A stretch of DNA of 22,551 nt from an uncultured Actinomycetes bacterium (lineage in GTDB: Bacteria; Actinomycetota; Actinomycetes; Nanopelagicales; Nanopelagicaceae): the NCBI GenBank assembly GCA_903897475.1, contig CAIUBS010000028.1:1-22551 (forward strand). The letters are read 5' to 3'. Positions within the stretch are counted from its first letter, which is position 1; each line of letters begins with the position of its first letter. The translations under genes were made by a program, and so were the position numbers. The notes under the pieces were generated by a model. That model searched no databases, had not been told where the DNA came from, and worked only from the letters and a program-made list of their open reading frames with translations. This document shows, piece after piece, positions 13,333 through 22,086 of the stretch.

Positions 13333-15546
13333 ATGTCTGCACTTACACAGGGTTTAAACCCAAATCAACTAGCTGCTGTTAAAAACGAAGGCTCACCACT
13401 GCTGGTTGTAGCCGGTGCTGGCTCTGGAAAAACTAGAGTTTTAACTCGAAGAATTGCCTACTTGTTGGCTGAACGAAATGTTGCACCGTATGAAGTATTA
13501 GCAATTACTTTCACGAATAAAGCAGCTGGAGAAATGAAAGAGCGAGTAGCTGAACTTGTTGGAGAACGTGCAAAAGTTATGTGGGTTTCAACCTTTCATT
13601 CCGCATGTGTTCGAATTTTAAGAAAAGAGGCTGCATTACTAGGCTATACAAATTCATTTACAATTTATGATCAAAGTGACTCGCTCAGACTAGTCACATT
13701 AGTTATGCGAGATTTAAACCTGGATGAAAAACGTTATGCACCAAGAGCTATAGCGTCACTCATTTCTCAAGCAAAAAATGAGTTGATAGGACCTGCGGAT
13801 TATTTAAATCAGGCTAAAGATCAGTTTCAAGAGATAGTTGCACAAGTCTTTAATGTGTATCAAAAGCGGCTATCAGGAGCTAATTCCATGGACTTTGATG
13901 ATCTAATTTCAAAAACTGTTGAGGTGCTACAAAGATTTCCTGAGGTTAAAGCTAAATATCGATCTAGGTTTAGACATGTTCTAGTCGATGAGTATCAGGA
14001 TACAAATCATGCGCAATATGTATTAATTAAAGAGCTTGTTGGGTCAGAGAAAGAGGGATTTCCTCCCGCTGAATTATGTGTTGTTGGTGATGCTGATCAA
14101 TCTATATATGCATTTCGGGGTGCAAATATAAGAAATATTTTACAATTTGAGGCTGATTATTCGAATGCTAAAACAATATTGCTAGAACAAAATTATCGAT
14201 CAACTCAAAATATCTTAAGCGCTGCAAATGCGGTAATTTCAAATAATGAAGGTAGGAAGGAAAAAAATCTTTGGTCTGATGCGGGAAGTGGTCCGCTAAT
14301 TACTGGTTATGTTGCCGAAAATGAGCATGATGAAGCAGATTTTGTAGTACGACAAATTGCAAGGCTTCGTGATCTAGAAAAATCTAAGCCTGGTGATACT
14401 GCCATTTTTTATCGAACAAATGCCCAATCTCGCGTATTTGAAGAGGTATTTATGCGAATTGGCATTCCATATAAAGTTGTTGGTGGAGTTAGATTTTATG
14501 AGCGTAAAGAGATTAAAGATCTTTTGGCCTACTTAAGAGTTGTTGTTAATCCAGAGGATGAAATATCAATGCGAAGGATTATAAATACTCCAAAGAGAGG
14601 AATTGGTGATCGCGCATTAGATCAGATAGATCTTTACTCCAAGAAAAATGGATTAACTTTTTGGCAATCGTTGTGTGAAGTAGATAAAAATCAAGAGATA
14701 ACTGCTAAGTCATCGGCTTCACTTATAGAATTTGTAAAATTTGTTAAATCTATGCAAACGTTAGTTGAGGCAAAAACTAGACCATCAGTAATTACGCAAG
14801 CAGTGTTAGAGCAGTCAGGTTTATTGGCAGAGTTAGAAGAAAGTAAAGATCCACAAGATGAGGTAAGAGTAGAGAATTTAGAAGAGTTAGTAGCTGTTGC
14901 TACGGAATATGAAGAAGGTGAAGTTGAAGAAGGTGAAGAAATATCATTAACTGGATTTTTAGAGGATGTTTCACTAGTTGCAGATGCAGATCAAATCCCA
15001 GATGGAGACGATCATGGTGGAGTTGTAACAATGATGACACTACACACCGCCAAAGGCTTGGAGTTTCCAACAGTATTTTTAACAGGAATGGAAGAGGGAA
15101 TTTTCCCTCATTCTCGTACCTTAGATGACCCAGAGGAGTTACAGGAAGAAAGACGCCTTGCCTATGTTGGATTGACTAGAGCCAGAGAAAATCTGTTTAT
15201 AACTAGAGCTGAGTATCGATCTGCCTGGGGTGCACCAAACTATAACGCTGCTTCAAGATTTATAAGTGAAATTCCAGATAATGTAATTGAATGGAACCAA
15301 GCAGAAGAAAAATCTTTTAAGTTAAAATCCTCAGTTAGACGAAATTTTACGGCCCCAAAAGCCACTGGAAAAATAAGCAATACAATGCAATTAGCTGTTG
15401 GTGAGCGAGTATCACATGACACATTTGGTTTGGGCACAGTAATTGAGGTAAGCGGTGAAGGAGATAGAGCTGAAGCCACCATTGATTTTGGCTCATTTGG
15501 GCCCAAGCGGCTGCTGTTGCGTTATGCACCAGTTGAAAAATTATAA
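13333..15546 (+). CDS. pcrA: ATP-dependent DNA helicase PcrA/UvrD
   Basis: A 737-residue superfamily 1A 3'-5' DNA helicase for nucleotide excision repair, plasmid/replication conflicts and transcription-coupled repair. Motifs in order are Q-motif Gln12 (GLNPNQLAAV), Walker A AGAGSGKT (27-34), Ia ITFTNKAAGEMKERV, Walker B DEYQD (Asp219), III VVGDADQSIYAFRGA, IV LEQNYRST, V TLHTAKGLEFPTVFL, and VI RRLAYVGLTRARENL. The C-terminal segment VGERVSHDTFGLGTVIEV...IDFGSFGPKRLLLRYAPVEKL is the Tudor-like tail by which PcrA binds RNA polymerase. An acidic run EEGEVEEGEE lies at 527-536. The frame is open back to 13144, but that region overlaps the divergent gene and has no helicase content. The ATG at 13333 gives the standard N-terminus MSALTQGLNPNQ. 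Confidence 0.96.
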   Translation: MSALTQGLNPNQLAAVKNEGSPLLVVAGAGSGKTRVLTRRIAYLLAERNVAPYEVLAITFTNKAAGEMKERVAELVGERAKVMWVSTFHSACVRILRKEAALLGYTNSFTIYDQSDSLRLVTLVMRDLNLDEKRYAPRAIASLISQAKNELIGPADYLNQAKDQFQEIVAQVFNVYQKRLSGANSMDFDDLISKTVEVLQRFPEVKAKYRSRFRHVLVDEYQDTNHAQYVLIKELVGSEKEGFPPAELCVVGDADQSIYAFRGANIRNILQFEADYSNAKTILLEQNYRSTQNILSAANAVISNNEGRKEKNLWSDAGSGPLITGYVAENEHDEADFVVRQIARLRDLEKSKPGDTAIFYRTNAQSRVFEEVFMRIGIPYKVVGGVRFYERKEIKDLLAYLRVVVNPEDEISMRRIINTPKRGIGDRALDQIDLYSKKNGLTFWQSLCEVDKNQEITAKSSASLIEFVKFVKSMQTLVEAKTRPSVITQAVLEQSGLLAELEESKDPQDEVRVENLEELVAVATEYEEGEVEEGEEISLTGFLEDVSLVADADQIPDGDDHGGVVTMMTLHTAKGLEFPTVFLTGMEEGIFPHSRTLDDPEELQEERRLAYVGLTRARENLFITRAEYRSAWGAPNYNAASRFISEIPDNVIEWNQAEEKSFKLKSSVRRNFTAPKATGKISNTMQLAVGERVSHDTFGLGTVIEVSGEGDRAEATIDFGSFGPKRLLLRYAPVEKL

Positions 15547-15564
15547 AATTTTGAATTAGTTCAT

Positions 15565-15570
15565 TACTAT
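15565..15570 (+). promoter_or_regulatory. Possible -10 box for sucC-sucD
   Basis: TACTAT lies in the 61-base gap between pcrA and sucC and would give a leader of about 30 bases containing the sucC ribosome binding site. No convincing -35 lies at the right distance, so this is a weak call. Confidence 0.25.
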
Positions 15571-15607
15571 TACAACCTTGCAGTAGTTAATTGATCGGGG
15601 AAAAATA

Positions 15608-16768
15608 TTGGATCTATTTGAGTATCAAGCACGGGATCTTTTTGAATCTCATAAAATTCCAGTATTAGCTGGAGCAGTAGCAAGTACCCCACAAGAAGCC
15701 GAAGCTGCTGCTTTAAAAATTGGTGGCAAAGTTGTCGTAAAGGCGCAGGTAAAAATTGGTGGTCGTGGTAAAGCTGGTGGCGTTAAATTGGCAGAAAATC
15801 CAGCAGATGCTAAAGAGAAAGCAAGTGCAATTCTAGGAATGGATATAAAAGGGCATATTGTAAAAAAAGTTATGATTGCTCAGGCAGCTCCAATTGAATC
15901 TGAATACTACCTCGCTATTTTGCTAGATAGAGCTAATCGAAATTTTCTAGTTATGGCATCAGTAGCTGGTGGAATGGAGATAGAAGAGGTAGCTCATAAG
16001 ACTCCTGAAAAGTTAGCTCGAGTGGGAATTGATCCAAATAAAGGAATAGATAATGCAAAAGCTATTGAGATTGTTAAAAGAGGTCAGTTTCCAGCTGATG
16101 TAGTTGATCAAGTTTCTGATGTGTTAATTAAGCTTTGGGAGGCATTTATAAAAGAAGATGCAACTTTGATGGAGATTAACCCACTTGTTAAAACCGCAGA
16201 TGGAAAAATCATTGCATTAGATGGCAAAGTTACATTAGATGATAATTCAAGTTTTAGACATCTAGAACATGAAAAACTAGTTGATCATTCTGCTACAAAT
16301 CCTTTAGAAGCTCTAGCAAAAGAAAAAGATCTGAATTACGTGAAGTTAGATGGGCAGGTAGGCATTATTGGAAATGGTGCCGGCTTAGTAATGAGCACTT
16401 TGGATGTAGTTGCATATGCAGGTGAAAAATATGGGGTAAAGCCAGCAAATTTCCTAGATATTGGCGGAGGCGCATCAGCTGAAGTTATGGCAAATGGTTT
16501 ATCAATAATATTAGGTGATAATGATGTTAGAAGTGTGTTTGTAAATGTATTTGGTGGTATTACTGCCTGCGATGCGGTTGCAAATGGAATAGTTCAAGCA
16601 TTGGAAATTTTAGGATCAAAAGCTACCAAACCAATAGTTGTTCGCTTAGATGGAAACAATGTTGAGCTAGGCAGAAAAATTCTCAATGATGCAAATCATC
16701 CATTGGTACAACAACTTGAAACTATGGATGGTGCCGCAGCTAAAGCAGCAGAATTGGCGGCAAAATAA
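15608..16768 (+). CDS. sucC: Succinate-CoA ligase [ADP-forming], beta subunit
   Basis: A 386-residue ATP-grasp subunit of succinyl-CoA synthetase. With SucD it converts succinyl-CoA to succinate while forming ATP or GTP (TCA cycle, cytoplasm). The start MDLFEYQARDLFESHKIPVLAG is diagnostic, followed by VVVKAQVKIGGRGKAGGVK (nucleotide-binding loop), LMEINPLV, ALDGKVTLDDNSSFRH, and the CoA-ligase part GNGAGLVMSTLDVVAYAGEKYG, NFLDIGGGAS and VFGGITACDAVANGI. Length is normal. The start codon is TTG, supported by GGGGA 6 bases upstream and by the conserved N-terminus. The stop codon overlaps the sucD ATG by one base. Confidence 0.97.
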   Translation: MDLFEYQARDLFESHKIPVLAGAVASTPQEAEAAALKIGGKVVVKAQVKIGGRGKAGGVKLAENPADAKEKASAILGMDIKGHIVKKVMIAQAAPIESEYYLAILLDRANRNFLVMASVAGGMEIEEVAHKTPEKLARVGIDPNKGIDNAKAIEIVKRGQFPADVVDQVSDVLIKLWEAFIKEDATLMEINPLVKTADGKIIALDGKVTLDDNSSFRHLEHEKLVDHSATNPLEALAKEKDLNYVKLDGQVGIIGNGAGLVMSTLDVVAYAGEKYGVKPANFLDIGGGASAEVMANGLSIILGDNDVRSVFVNVFGGITACDAVANGIVQALEILGSKATKPIVVRLDGNNVELGRKILNDANHPLVQQLETMDGAAAKAAELAAK

Positions 16769-17649
16769 TGGCCATTTTTGTTAATGAAAATACAAAGGTA
16801 ATTGTTCAAGGTATGACTGGCTCAGAAGGAACTAAACACACAAAACGAATGTTGAAAGCTGGAACAAAAATCGTTGGCGGAGTAACTCCTGGTAAAGGTG
16901 GACAAACTTCGGATATGGATGGAGTTTTAATCCCAGTATTTAATTCAGTAAAAGAGGCCATGGATGCAACGGGTGCGAATGCATCAGTAGTTTTTGTTCC
17001 ACCAAAATTTGCTAAATCTGCGGTGATGGATGCAATTGATGCCCAAATTCCTCTAGTAGTAGTAATAACTGAAGGAATTCCAGTTCATGATGTTGCTGCT
17101 TTTTATGCGCGAGCTGTTAGCAGTGGTAAGACTCAAATTCTTGGACCAAACTGTCCAGGAATCATTAGTCCGGGGAAAACTAATCTTGGAATTATTCCAT
17201 CCGATATCACAGGTGCAGGTCAGATTGGGCTGGTATCTAAATCAGGCACACTTACTTACCAAATGATGTATGAATTAAGAGATTTTGGTTTCACTACTGC
17301 TGTAGGAATTGGTGGCGACCCAATAATCGGCACAACCCATATTGATTGCCTTCGTGCATTCCAAGATGATCCTGAAACAAAGGCGATAGTGATGATTGGT
17401 GAAATCGGTGGCGATGCTGAGGAAAGAGCAGCACAATTTATTAAAGAGTATGTAACCAAACCAGTTGTTGGTTATGTTGCTGGATTTACTGCACCTGAAG
17501 GCAAGACTATGGGTCATGCTGGCGCAATTGTCTCCGGATCCTCAGGCACAGCTTCTGCAAAAAAAGAAGCACTAGAAGCAGTCGGTGTTGCGGTTGGTAA
17601 AACACCAAGTGAAACCGCTAACTTGATGCGCAAGATATTGAATGGGTAA
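16768..17649 (+). CDS. sucD: Succinate-CoA ligase, alpha subunit
   Basis: A 293-residue alpha subunit that binds CoA and carries the phosphohistidine intermediate. N-terminal Rossmann CoA-binding motif: VIVQGMTGSEGTKHTKRMLKAGTKIVGGVTPGKGG. Later come ILGPNCPGIISPG, GLVSKSGTLTYQMMYEL, GIGGDPIIGTTHIDCL, and the active-site loop GHAGAIVSGSSGTA with the phosphorylated His at residue 250. The ATG shares its A with the sucC stop (TAATG), so translation is coupled. DUF6350 follows 18 bases later. Confidence 0.97.
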   Translation: MAIFVNENTKVIVQGMTGSEGTKHTKRMLKAGTKIVGGVTPGKGGQTSDMDGVLIPVFNSVKEAMDATGANASVVFVPPKFAKSAVMDAIDAQIPLVVVITEGIPVHDVAAFYARAVSSGKTQILGPNCPGIISPGKTNLGIIPSDITGAGQIGLVSKSGTLTYQMMYELRDFGFTTAVGIGGDPIIGTTHIDCLRAFQDDPETKAIVMIGEIGGDAEERAAQFIKEYVTKPVVGYVAGFTAPEGKTMGHAGAIVSGSSGTASAKKEALEAVGVAVGKTPSETANLMRKILNG

Positions 17650-17667
17650 ATCGCAGATAGGAAAATA

Positions 17668-18747
17668 ATGGTTGCACGTCGACTTTATGTAACGTTGCAA
17701 CAAGTAATTCGGTCAATCTTAATTGTTCTATTCCCACTTGCCTTTATAACTCTATTTGCCTGGGCTACAGCAGGAAGTACATATGGAACAACCTCTGACC
17801 CAATGAGGGCGGCAGTATGGCTTTGGTTGGGTGCGCATCTAGCTCCATTTAACATTGTGAGTAATGAAGTGACTGGTTATCTCTCATATTTACCTATCGG
17901 GGCAGCGCTACTTCCGATACTTGCAATAAAAAATGGCTATCACCGAACTTTGCAAACAATCGGAAATAAGAAAATTACTCGGTCTTATTTTATATTAGTT
18001 TACTTTGTACTTTATATAGTTCTAGCATTCTTAGCTAGTAATTCTCAAGTTCAAATTGATTGGATTAGAGGACTAGTAACACCTCTAATTTTACTTTTAA
18101 TAGCAACTTCAGTAAATAAGTTTGAGAGCTTAATAAAGCTTCAGTGGAGTTTGTTTATCTTTCTTCTAGGAATTAGCGGACTGGTTTTTACACTTTCTTT
18201 AGTTTTAAATTTTTCCACTGCAAAAAATCTATCGATAATCATCCAGCCAGGAATACTTGGTGGCATTCTTTTAGTGATATTACAAATCTTATATTTGCCA
18301 AATCTATTTTTTGCAACCTTTAGCTACCTAATTGGGTCTGGATTTTCGCTAGGTCAACAAACAAATATTTCGCCAATAACTTTTGATTTGCGAGAAATTC
18401 CAGCAATTCCGGCTTTGGCAGCGCTACCAAGTGGAAAACTTCCTTGGCTGTTGGTTTTTACTATTCTAATTCCAATTTACGGTTGGATTAATTTGAGTTT
18501 AATAAATAAAGTCAAATTAGATTCAAAAAGTGTAAATCAGTTAAAGATTAGATTTATTTTTATTTCTGTTTCATTTTTGGCATTAGTATCAATTCTAAGC
18601 TCAGGGTCTTTGCTTACTGAGAATATGTCACCAGTTGGTGTAAATCCATTACTAATTTCTGCAGTAATTGCACTCCACCTACTTTTAGTTATGCTGATTA
18701 TGTATCTTTACCCATTCATATTTAAGAAAAAAGTAAAGCAAGGGTAG
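17668..18747 (+). CDS. DUF6350 family polytopic membrane protein
   Basis: A 359-residue integral membrane protein of unknown function, with about eight to ten hydrophobic segments and very few charged residues. The stretch GSGFSLGQQTNISPITFDLREIPAIPALAALPSG resembles the conserved core (GTGFSVG....SPLGVELG.VPA.PLLAALP, from memory) of the DUF6350 proteins that follow sucD in many actinobacteria. Its place directly after sucCD supports this. AGGAAA lies just before the ATG. The C-terminus is basic (KKKVKQG). The downstream neighbour in other actinobacteria is purN-purH; here it is folD. No function is assigned. Confidence 0.75.
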   Translation: MVARRLYVTLQQVIRSILIVLFPLAFITLFAWATAGSTYGTTSDPMRAAVWLWLGAHLAPFNIVSNEVTGYLSYLPIGAALLPILAIKNGYHRTLQTIGNKKITRSYFILVYFVLYIVLAFLASNSQVQIDWIRGLVTPLILLLIATSVNKFESLIKLQWSLFIFLLGISGLVFTLSLVLNFSTAKNLSIIIQPGILGGILLVILQILYLPNLFFATFSYLIGSGFSLGQQTNISPITFDLREIPAIPALAALPSGKLPWLLVFTILIPIYGWINLSLINKVKLDSKSVNQLKIRFIFISVSFLALVSILSSGSLLTENMSPVGVNPLLISAVIALHLLLVMLIMYLYPFIFKKKVKQG

Positions 18748-18750
18748 GCT
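18722..18750 (+). promoter_or_regulatory. Candidate folD promoter overlapping the end of the DUF6350 gene, leaderless
   Basis: TTAAGA (18722-18727) and TAGGCT (18745-18750), 17 bases apart, overlap the last codons and stop of the DUF6350 gene. The -10 ends 6 bases before the folD ATG. No clear Shine-Dalgarno is present. This would let folD-DUF3017 be transcribed apart from sucCD. Confidence 0.4.
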
Positions 18751-18756
18751 TGAGAA

Positions 18757-19590
18757 ATGAGTGCGATAATCATTAATGGTAAAAAATCGGCTCTGGCTGT
18801 AAAAAATCAGATTGCCAGTGAAATTAAGCGCACGAACAAGGTTTTAGGACTTGGGACAATATTAGTTGGTGATGATCCAGGCTCTGTTGCGTACGTTGAG
18901 GGTAAACATAGAGATTGTGCAGAAGTTGGAATAAATTCAATCAAAGTTAATTTATCGGCAACGGCTTCACAAAGTGAGATAGTAAATGCCGTAAATGAGT
19001 TGAATAAGAATTCAAAGTGCACAGGTTTCATTGTTCAACTTCCGCTACCTAAATCAGTCGATGTTCAAAAAGTATTGGCCCAAATCGATCCAAAAAAAGA
19101 TGCCGATGGATTACATCCAACTAATTTAGGAAATTTAGTATTGGCTAAAAATTCAGTAATTCCATGTACTCCAAAGGCCATACTTTCTCTGCTAAATGAG
19201 TACAAGATAAATTTAGTTGGCGCAAAAGTATTAATAATTGGTCGAGGTACAACTGTTGGCAGACCTTTATCAATTTTACTTTCACAAAAAGAAAGTAATG
19301 CAACAGTTACATTAGCTCATACTGGCACAAAGAATTTATCAGAGTTGCTTTTAGATTCCGACATAGTTATTGCTGCAATTGGTAGTCCTCATTTTTTAAA
19401 GCCTGAAATGATTAAATCTGGCGTTGTAGTTATTGATGTTGGAATCACAAGAACTGCCCATGGACTAGTTGGAGACGTCGATCCAAAAGTTTCAGATAAA
19501 GCCGCAGTATTTTCTCCAATGCCAGGAGGCGTAGGACCAATGACTCGAGCCATGCTTTTAAGCAACTTAATGGAATTGTCCAACCAATGA
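18757..19590 (+). CDS. folD: Bifunctional methylenetetrahydrofolate dehydrogenase/cyclohydrolase FolD
   Basis: A 277-residue enzyme interconverting 5,10-methylene-THF and 10-formyl-THF (NADP-dependent dehydrogenase plus cyclohydrolase), supplying one-carbon units for purines and formyl-Met-tRNA. The catalytic Tyr46 and Lys50 are in SVAYVEGKHRDCAEVGI, Gln94 in FIVQLPLP, and Asp117 in DADGLHPTN. The Rossmann domain has VLIIGRGTTVGRPLSILL, followed by HTGTKN, IGSPHFL, VIDVGITR and PMPGGVGPMTRAML. The length is slightly short but complete. The stop overlaps the next gene by 4 bases. The product 10-formyl-THF is what PurN and PurH use, yet those genes are missing from their usual place next to it. 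Confidence 0.96.
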   Translation: MSAIIINGKKSALAVKNQIASEIKRTNKVLGLGTILVGDDPGSVAYVEGKHRDCAEVGINSIKVNLSATASQSEIVNAVNELNKNSKCTGFIVQLPLPKSVDVQKVLAQIDPKKDADGLHPTNLGNLVLAKNSVIPCTPKAILSLLNEYKINLVGAKVLIIGRGTTVGRPLSILLSQKESNATVTLAHTGTKNLSELLLDSDIVIAAIGSPHFLKPEMIKSGVVVIDVGITRTAHGLVGDVDPKVSDKAAVFSPMPGGVGPMTRAMLLSNLMELSNQ

Positions 19591-19832
19591 AAGATAGTTT
19601 TACTTTAGATCAAATAAGAAGATTTTCCTTGGTCGTAGTATTAATTGGGCTAGTTATTGGGATGACAGGTGCAGTTAGATCTGGTTCTATTGTTTTATCG
19701 TTAGGTGCAAGTGCCTTTGTACTGGCTAGGTATACACAGCAAAAAGTTAAGCGAAATATTGAACTTCTACTTCCAATTATGATCTGTGTCATGCTTTTTA
19801 TCTTGGCAATATCTTTACCTAACGCCCGATAG
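19587..19832 (+). CDS. DUF3017 family small membrane protein
   Basis: An 81-residue protein with three hydrophobic helices (about residues 13-30, 33-48 and 58-78) separated by a basic loop YTQQKVKRN. Size, topology and its position directly after folD and before mdh match the DUF3017 proteins of actinobacteria; the assignment rests more on context than on a strong motif. The ATG overlaps the folD stop by 4 bases (ATGA), so it is translationally coupled. The function is unknown. Confidence 0.7.
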   Translation: MKDSFTLDQIRRFSLVVVLIGLVIGMTGAVRSGSIVLSLGASAFVLARYTQQKVKRNIELLLPIMICVMLFILAISLPNAR

Positions 19833-19864
19833 ATACTCGATTTAGTGGTAACGGCTTTCAACAG

Positions 19865-19870
19865 TAATAT
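19865..19870 (+). promoter_or_regulatory. Possible -10 box for mdh-icd
   Basis: TAATAT lies 24 bases before the mdh ATG, in the 62-base gap after the DUF3017 gene. It would give a leader of roughly 18 bases that contains the GAGAGGA ribosome binding site. The -35 is weak. Confidence 0.3.
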
Positions 19871-19894
19871 TGGGACATACCCTGAGAGGATTAA

Positions 19895-20851
19895 ATGAGT
19901 AGATCTGGGAAAGTGACTGTTGTCGGAGCAGGATTTTATGGTTCAACCACCGCTCTTAGACTTGCAGAATATGATGTATTTGAAACAGTAGTCCTAACCG
20001 ATATTGTTGAAGGAAAACCTGAAGGATTAGCTTTAGATATTAATCAATCAAGATCGATAGAGAAATTTGAAACGAAATTAATCGGTGCAACAACTACCAG
20101 CGAAGGCGGCGGGTATGAAAAAACTGCTAACTCTGATGTAGTTGTAATTACTGCAGGATTGCCTCGGAAACCTGGAATGAGCCGAATGGATTTAATTGGC
20201 GTCAATGCTGGAATTGTCAGAGGAGTCGCTGAGAACATTGCTAAACATTCACCAAATGCGGTAGTAATTGTGGTTTCTAATCCTCTAGATGAGATGACAG
20301 CACTTGCTCAACTTGCAACTAAATTTCCATATAACCGAGTAATGGGTCAGGCTGGAATGTTGGATACTGCAAGGTTTACTAACTTTGTTGCCGAAAAATG
20401 CAACGTAGAAGTATCGGCTGTTAAAACTCTAACTTTAGGCTCTCATGGCGAAACAATGGTGCCAGTACCAAGTCAGTGCACAGTTAATGGAAAAGCTTTA
20501 GCAGAGGTTTTGTCTCAACAAGAAATTGCAGAACTAGTGGATAAAACTCGAAATGGCGGAGCAGAGATTGTTGCGTTACTGAAAACTGGATCTGCTTACT
20601 ACGCTCCATCTGCTGCTGCAGCCAGAATGGCTAAAGCTGTAATTACAAATTCAAATGAGGTAATGCCAGTTTGTGCTTGGGTTAACGGCGAATATGGAAT
20701 TACTGGAGTTTATCTTGGCGTTGAAGCTCAAATTGGAAAAAGCGGAGTTAATAAAGTAATTGAAACAAAGTTAACAAGTGATGAGCTTTCATCACTTAAG
20801 ATTGCGGCTGAAGCTGTTCGAAGTAAACAAGCAGATGTTAAAGATCTATAA
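19895..20851 (+). CDS. mdh: Malate dehydrogenase, LDH-like type
   Basis: A 318-residue NAD-dependent malate dehydrogenase of the lactate-dehydrogenase-like group; it oxidises malate to oxaloacetate in the TCA cycle. It has the nucleotide-binding GAGFYG followed by Asp at the end of the second strand (LTDIVEGK), which favours NAD. The mobile loop AGLPRKPGMSRMDLI carries the substrate-binding arginines, NPLDEMT follows, and the catalytic His is in TLGSHGETMVP. GAGAGGA (19884-19890) precedes the ATG by 4 bases. The icd gene follows 14 bases after its stop, so the two form an operon. Lactate dehydrogenase is less likely because of the Arg in the loop and the TCA-cycle context. Confidence 0.94.
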   Translation: MSRSGKVTVVGAGFYGSTTALRLAEYDVFETVVLTDIVEGKPEGLALDINQSRSIEKFETKLIGATTTSEGGGYEKTANSDVVVITAGLPRKPGMSRMDLIGVNAGIVRGVAENIAKHSPNAVVIVVSNPLDEMTALAQLATKFPYNRVMGQAGMLDTARFTNFVAEKCNVEVSAVKTLTLGSHGETMVPVPSQCTVNGKALAEVLSQQEIAELVDKTRNGGAEIVALLKTGSAYYAPSAAAARMAKAVITNSNEVMPVCAWVNGEYGITGVYLGVEAQIGKSGVNKVIETKLTSDELSSLKIAAEAVRSKQADVKDL

Positions 20852-20865
20852 GGGCGGAGTCTGAA

Positions 20866-22080
20866 GTGAATAAGATCAAAGTTGAAGGTACTGTTGTAGA
20901 GCTAGATGGCGATGAAATGACCAGAATTATCTGGCAATTCATTAAAGATTCATTAATACTTCCTTACCTTGATGTGAATCTTGAGTACTACGACTTAGGG
21001 ATTGAATACCGAGATAAAACTGATGATCAAGTCACTATTGATTCCGCTCATGCAATTCAAAAGCATGGTGTGGGCGTAAAGTGCGCAACTATTACTCCAG
21101 ATGAGGCTCGGGTCGAGGAGTTTAAATTAAAGAAAATGTGGAAGTCTCCTAATGGGACTATTCGCAATATATTGGGTGGCGTTATATTTCGTGAACCAAT
21201 TATTATTAAAAATGTTCCCCGCTTGATTCCACATTGGACTAAACCAATTGTGATTGGCCGCCATGCATTTGGTGATCAATACCGAGCAACTGATTTTAAA
21301 GTACCAGGCCCAGGTAAGTTAACAGTTACATTTACTCCTACCGACGGCTCAAAGCCAATGGAATTTAATGTTTTTGATTTCCCATCTTCAGGTGTGGCTA
21401 TGGCGATGTATAACCTAGATGACTCAATTAGAGATTTTGCCAGAGCTTCATTTAATTATGGGTTAATACGTAAATATCCAGTATTTCTATCTACTAAAAA
21501 TACAATTCTTAAAGCATATGATGGTCGATTTAAAGATATCTTTGCCGAAGTTTTTGAAAAAGAATTCAAAGCCGATTTTGATAAAAATAATCTAGAGTAT
21601 GACCACAGATTAATTGACGACATGGTTGCAACCTCACTTCGCTGGGAGGGTGGATACATCTGGGCATGTAAAAATTATGATGGCGATGTTCAATCTGACA
21701 CCGTGGCACAAGGTTACGGCTCACTTGGATTAATGACATCTGTTCTTATGACACCGGATGGAAAAACAGTTGAAGCTGAAGCAGCACACGGAACGGTAAC
21801 TCGTCACTACCGAGATCACCAAGCTGGTAAAGCTACGTCAACAAATCCAATTGCATCAATATTTGCTTGGACTCAAGGGTTAGCACATCGTGCAAAACTA
21901 GATAACACTCCAAAGGTTGCTGAGTTTTCAAAGACTTTAGAGAAGGTTTGTATTCAAACTGTCGAAAGTGGCAAGATGACAAAAGACTTAGCACTTTTAA
22001 TTAGCAAGGATGCACCTTGGTTAAACACTCAAGAGTTTTTAGCTGCAATTGATGAAAATCTCAGAAAAGCAATGTCTTAA
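20866..22080 (+). CDS. icd: NADP-dependent isocitrate dehydrogenase, eukaryotic-like homodimeric type
   Basis: A 404-residue isocitrate dehydrogenase of the homodimeric type also found in eukaryotic cytosol and mitochondria, converting isocitrate to 2-oxoglutarate in the TCA cycle. It shows VELDGDEMTRIIWQFIK at the start, VGVKCATITPDEARVEEFKLKKMWKSPNGTIRNILGG with the substrate-binding Ser/Arg cluster, IGRHAFGDQYRATDF, the metal-binding Asp residues in YDHRLIDDMVA and NYDGDVQSD, and AAHGTVTRHYR with the NADP-binding elements. The length is typical. The start is GTG with GGCGGAG about 7 bases upstream. It is the last gene before a bidirectional terminator. Confidence 0.96.
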   Translation: MNKIKVEGTVVELDGDEMTRIIWQFIKDSLILPYLDVNLEYYDLGIEYRDKTDDQVTIDSAHAIQKHGVGVKCATITPDEARVEEFKLKKMWKSPNGTIRNILGGVIFREPIIIKNVPRLIPHWTKPIVIGRHAFGDQYRATDFKVPGPGKLTVTFTPTDGSKPMEFNVFDFPSSGVAMAMYNLDDSIRDFARASFNYGLIRKYPVFLSTKNTILKAYDGRFKDIFAEVFEKEFKADFDKNNLEYDHRLIDDMVATSLRWEGGYIWACKNYDGDVQSDTVAQGYGSLGLMTSVLMTPDGKTVEAEAAHGTVTRHYRDHQAGKATSTNPIASIFAWTQGLAHRAKLDNTPKVAEFSKTLEKVCIQTVESGKMTKDLALLISKDAPWLNTQEFLAAIDENLRKAMS

Positions 22081-22086
22081 GATTCA

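Noticed and set aside
15240..15506. Minus-strand open frame of 88 codons inside the 3' end of pcrA, and a second one at 15347-15529
   Set aside because: Both lie opposite a conserved helicase C-terminus and show no motif, start signal or ribosome binding site; they are antisense shadows.
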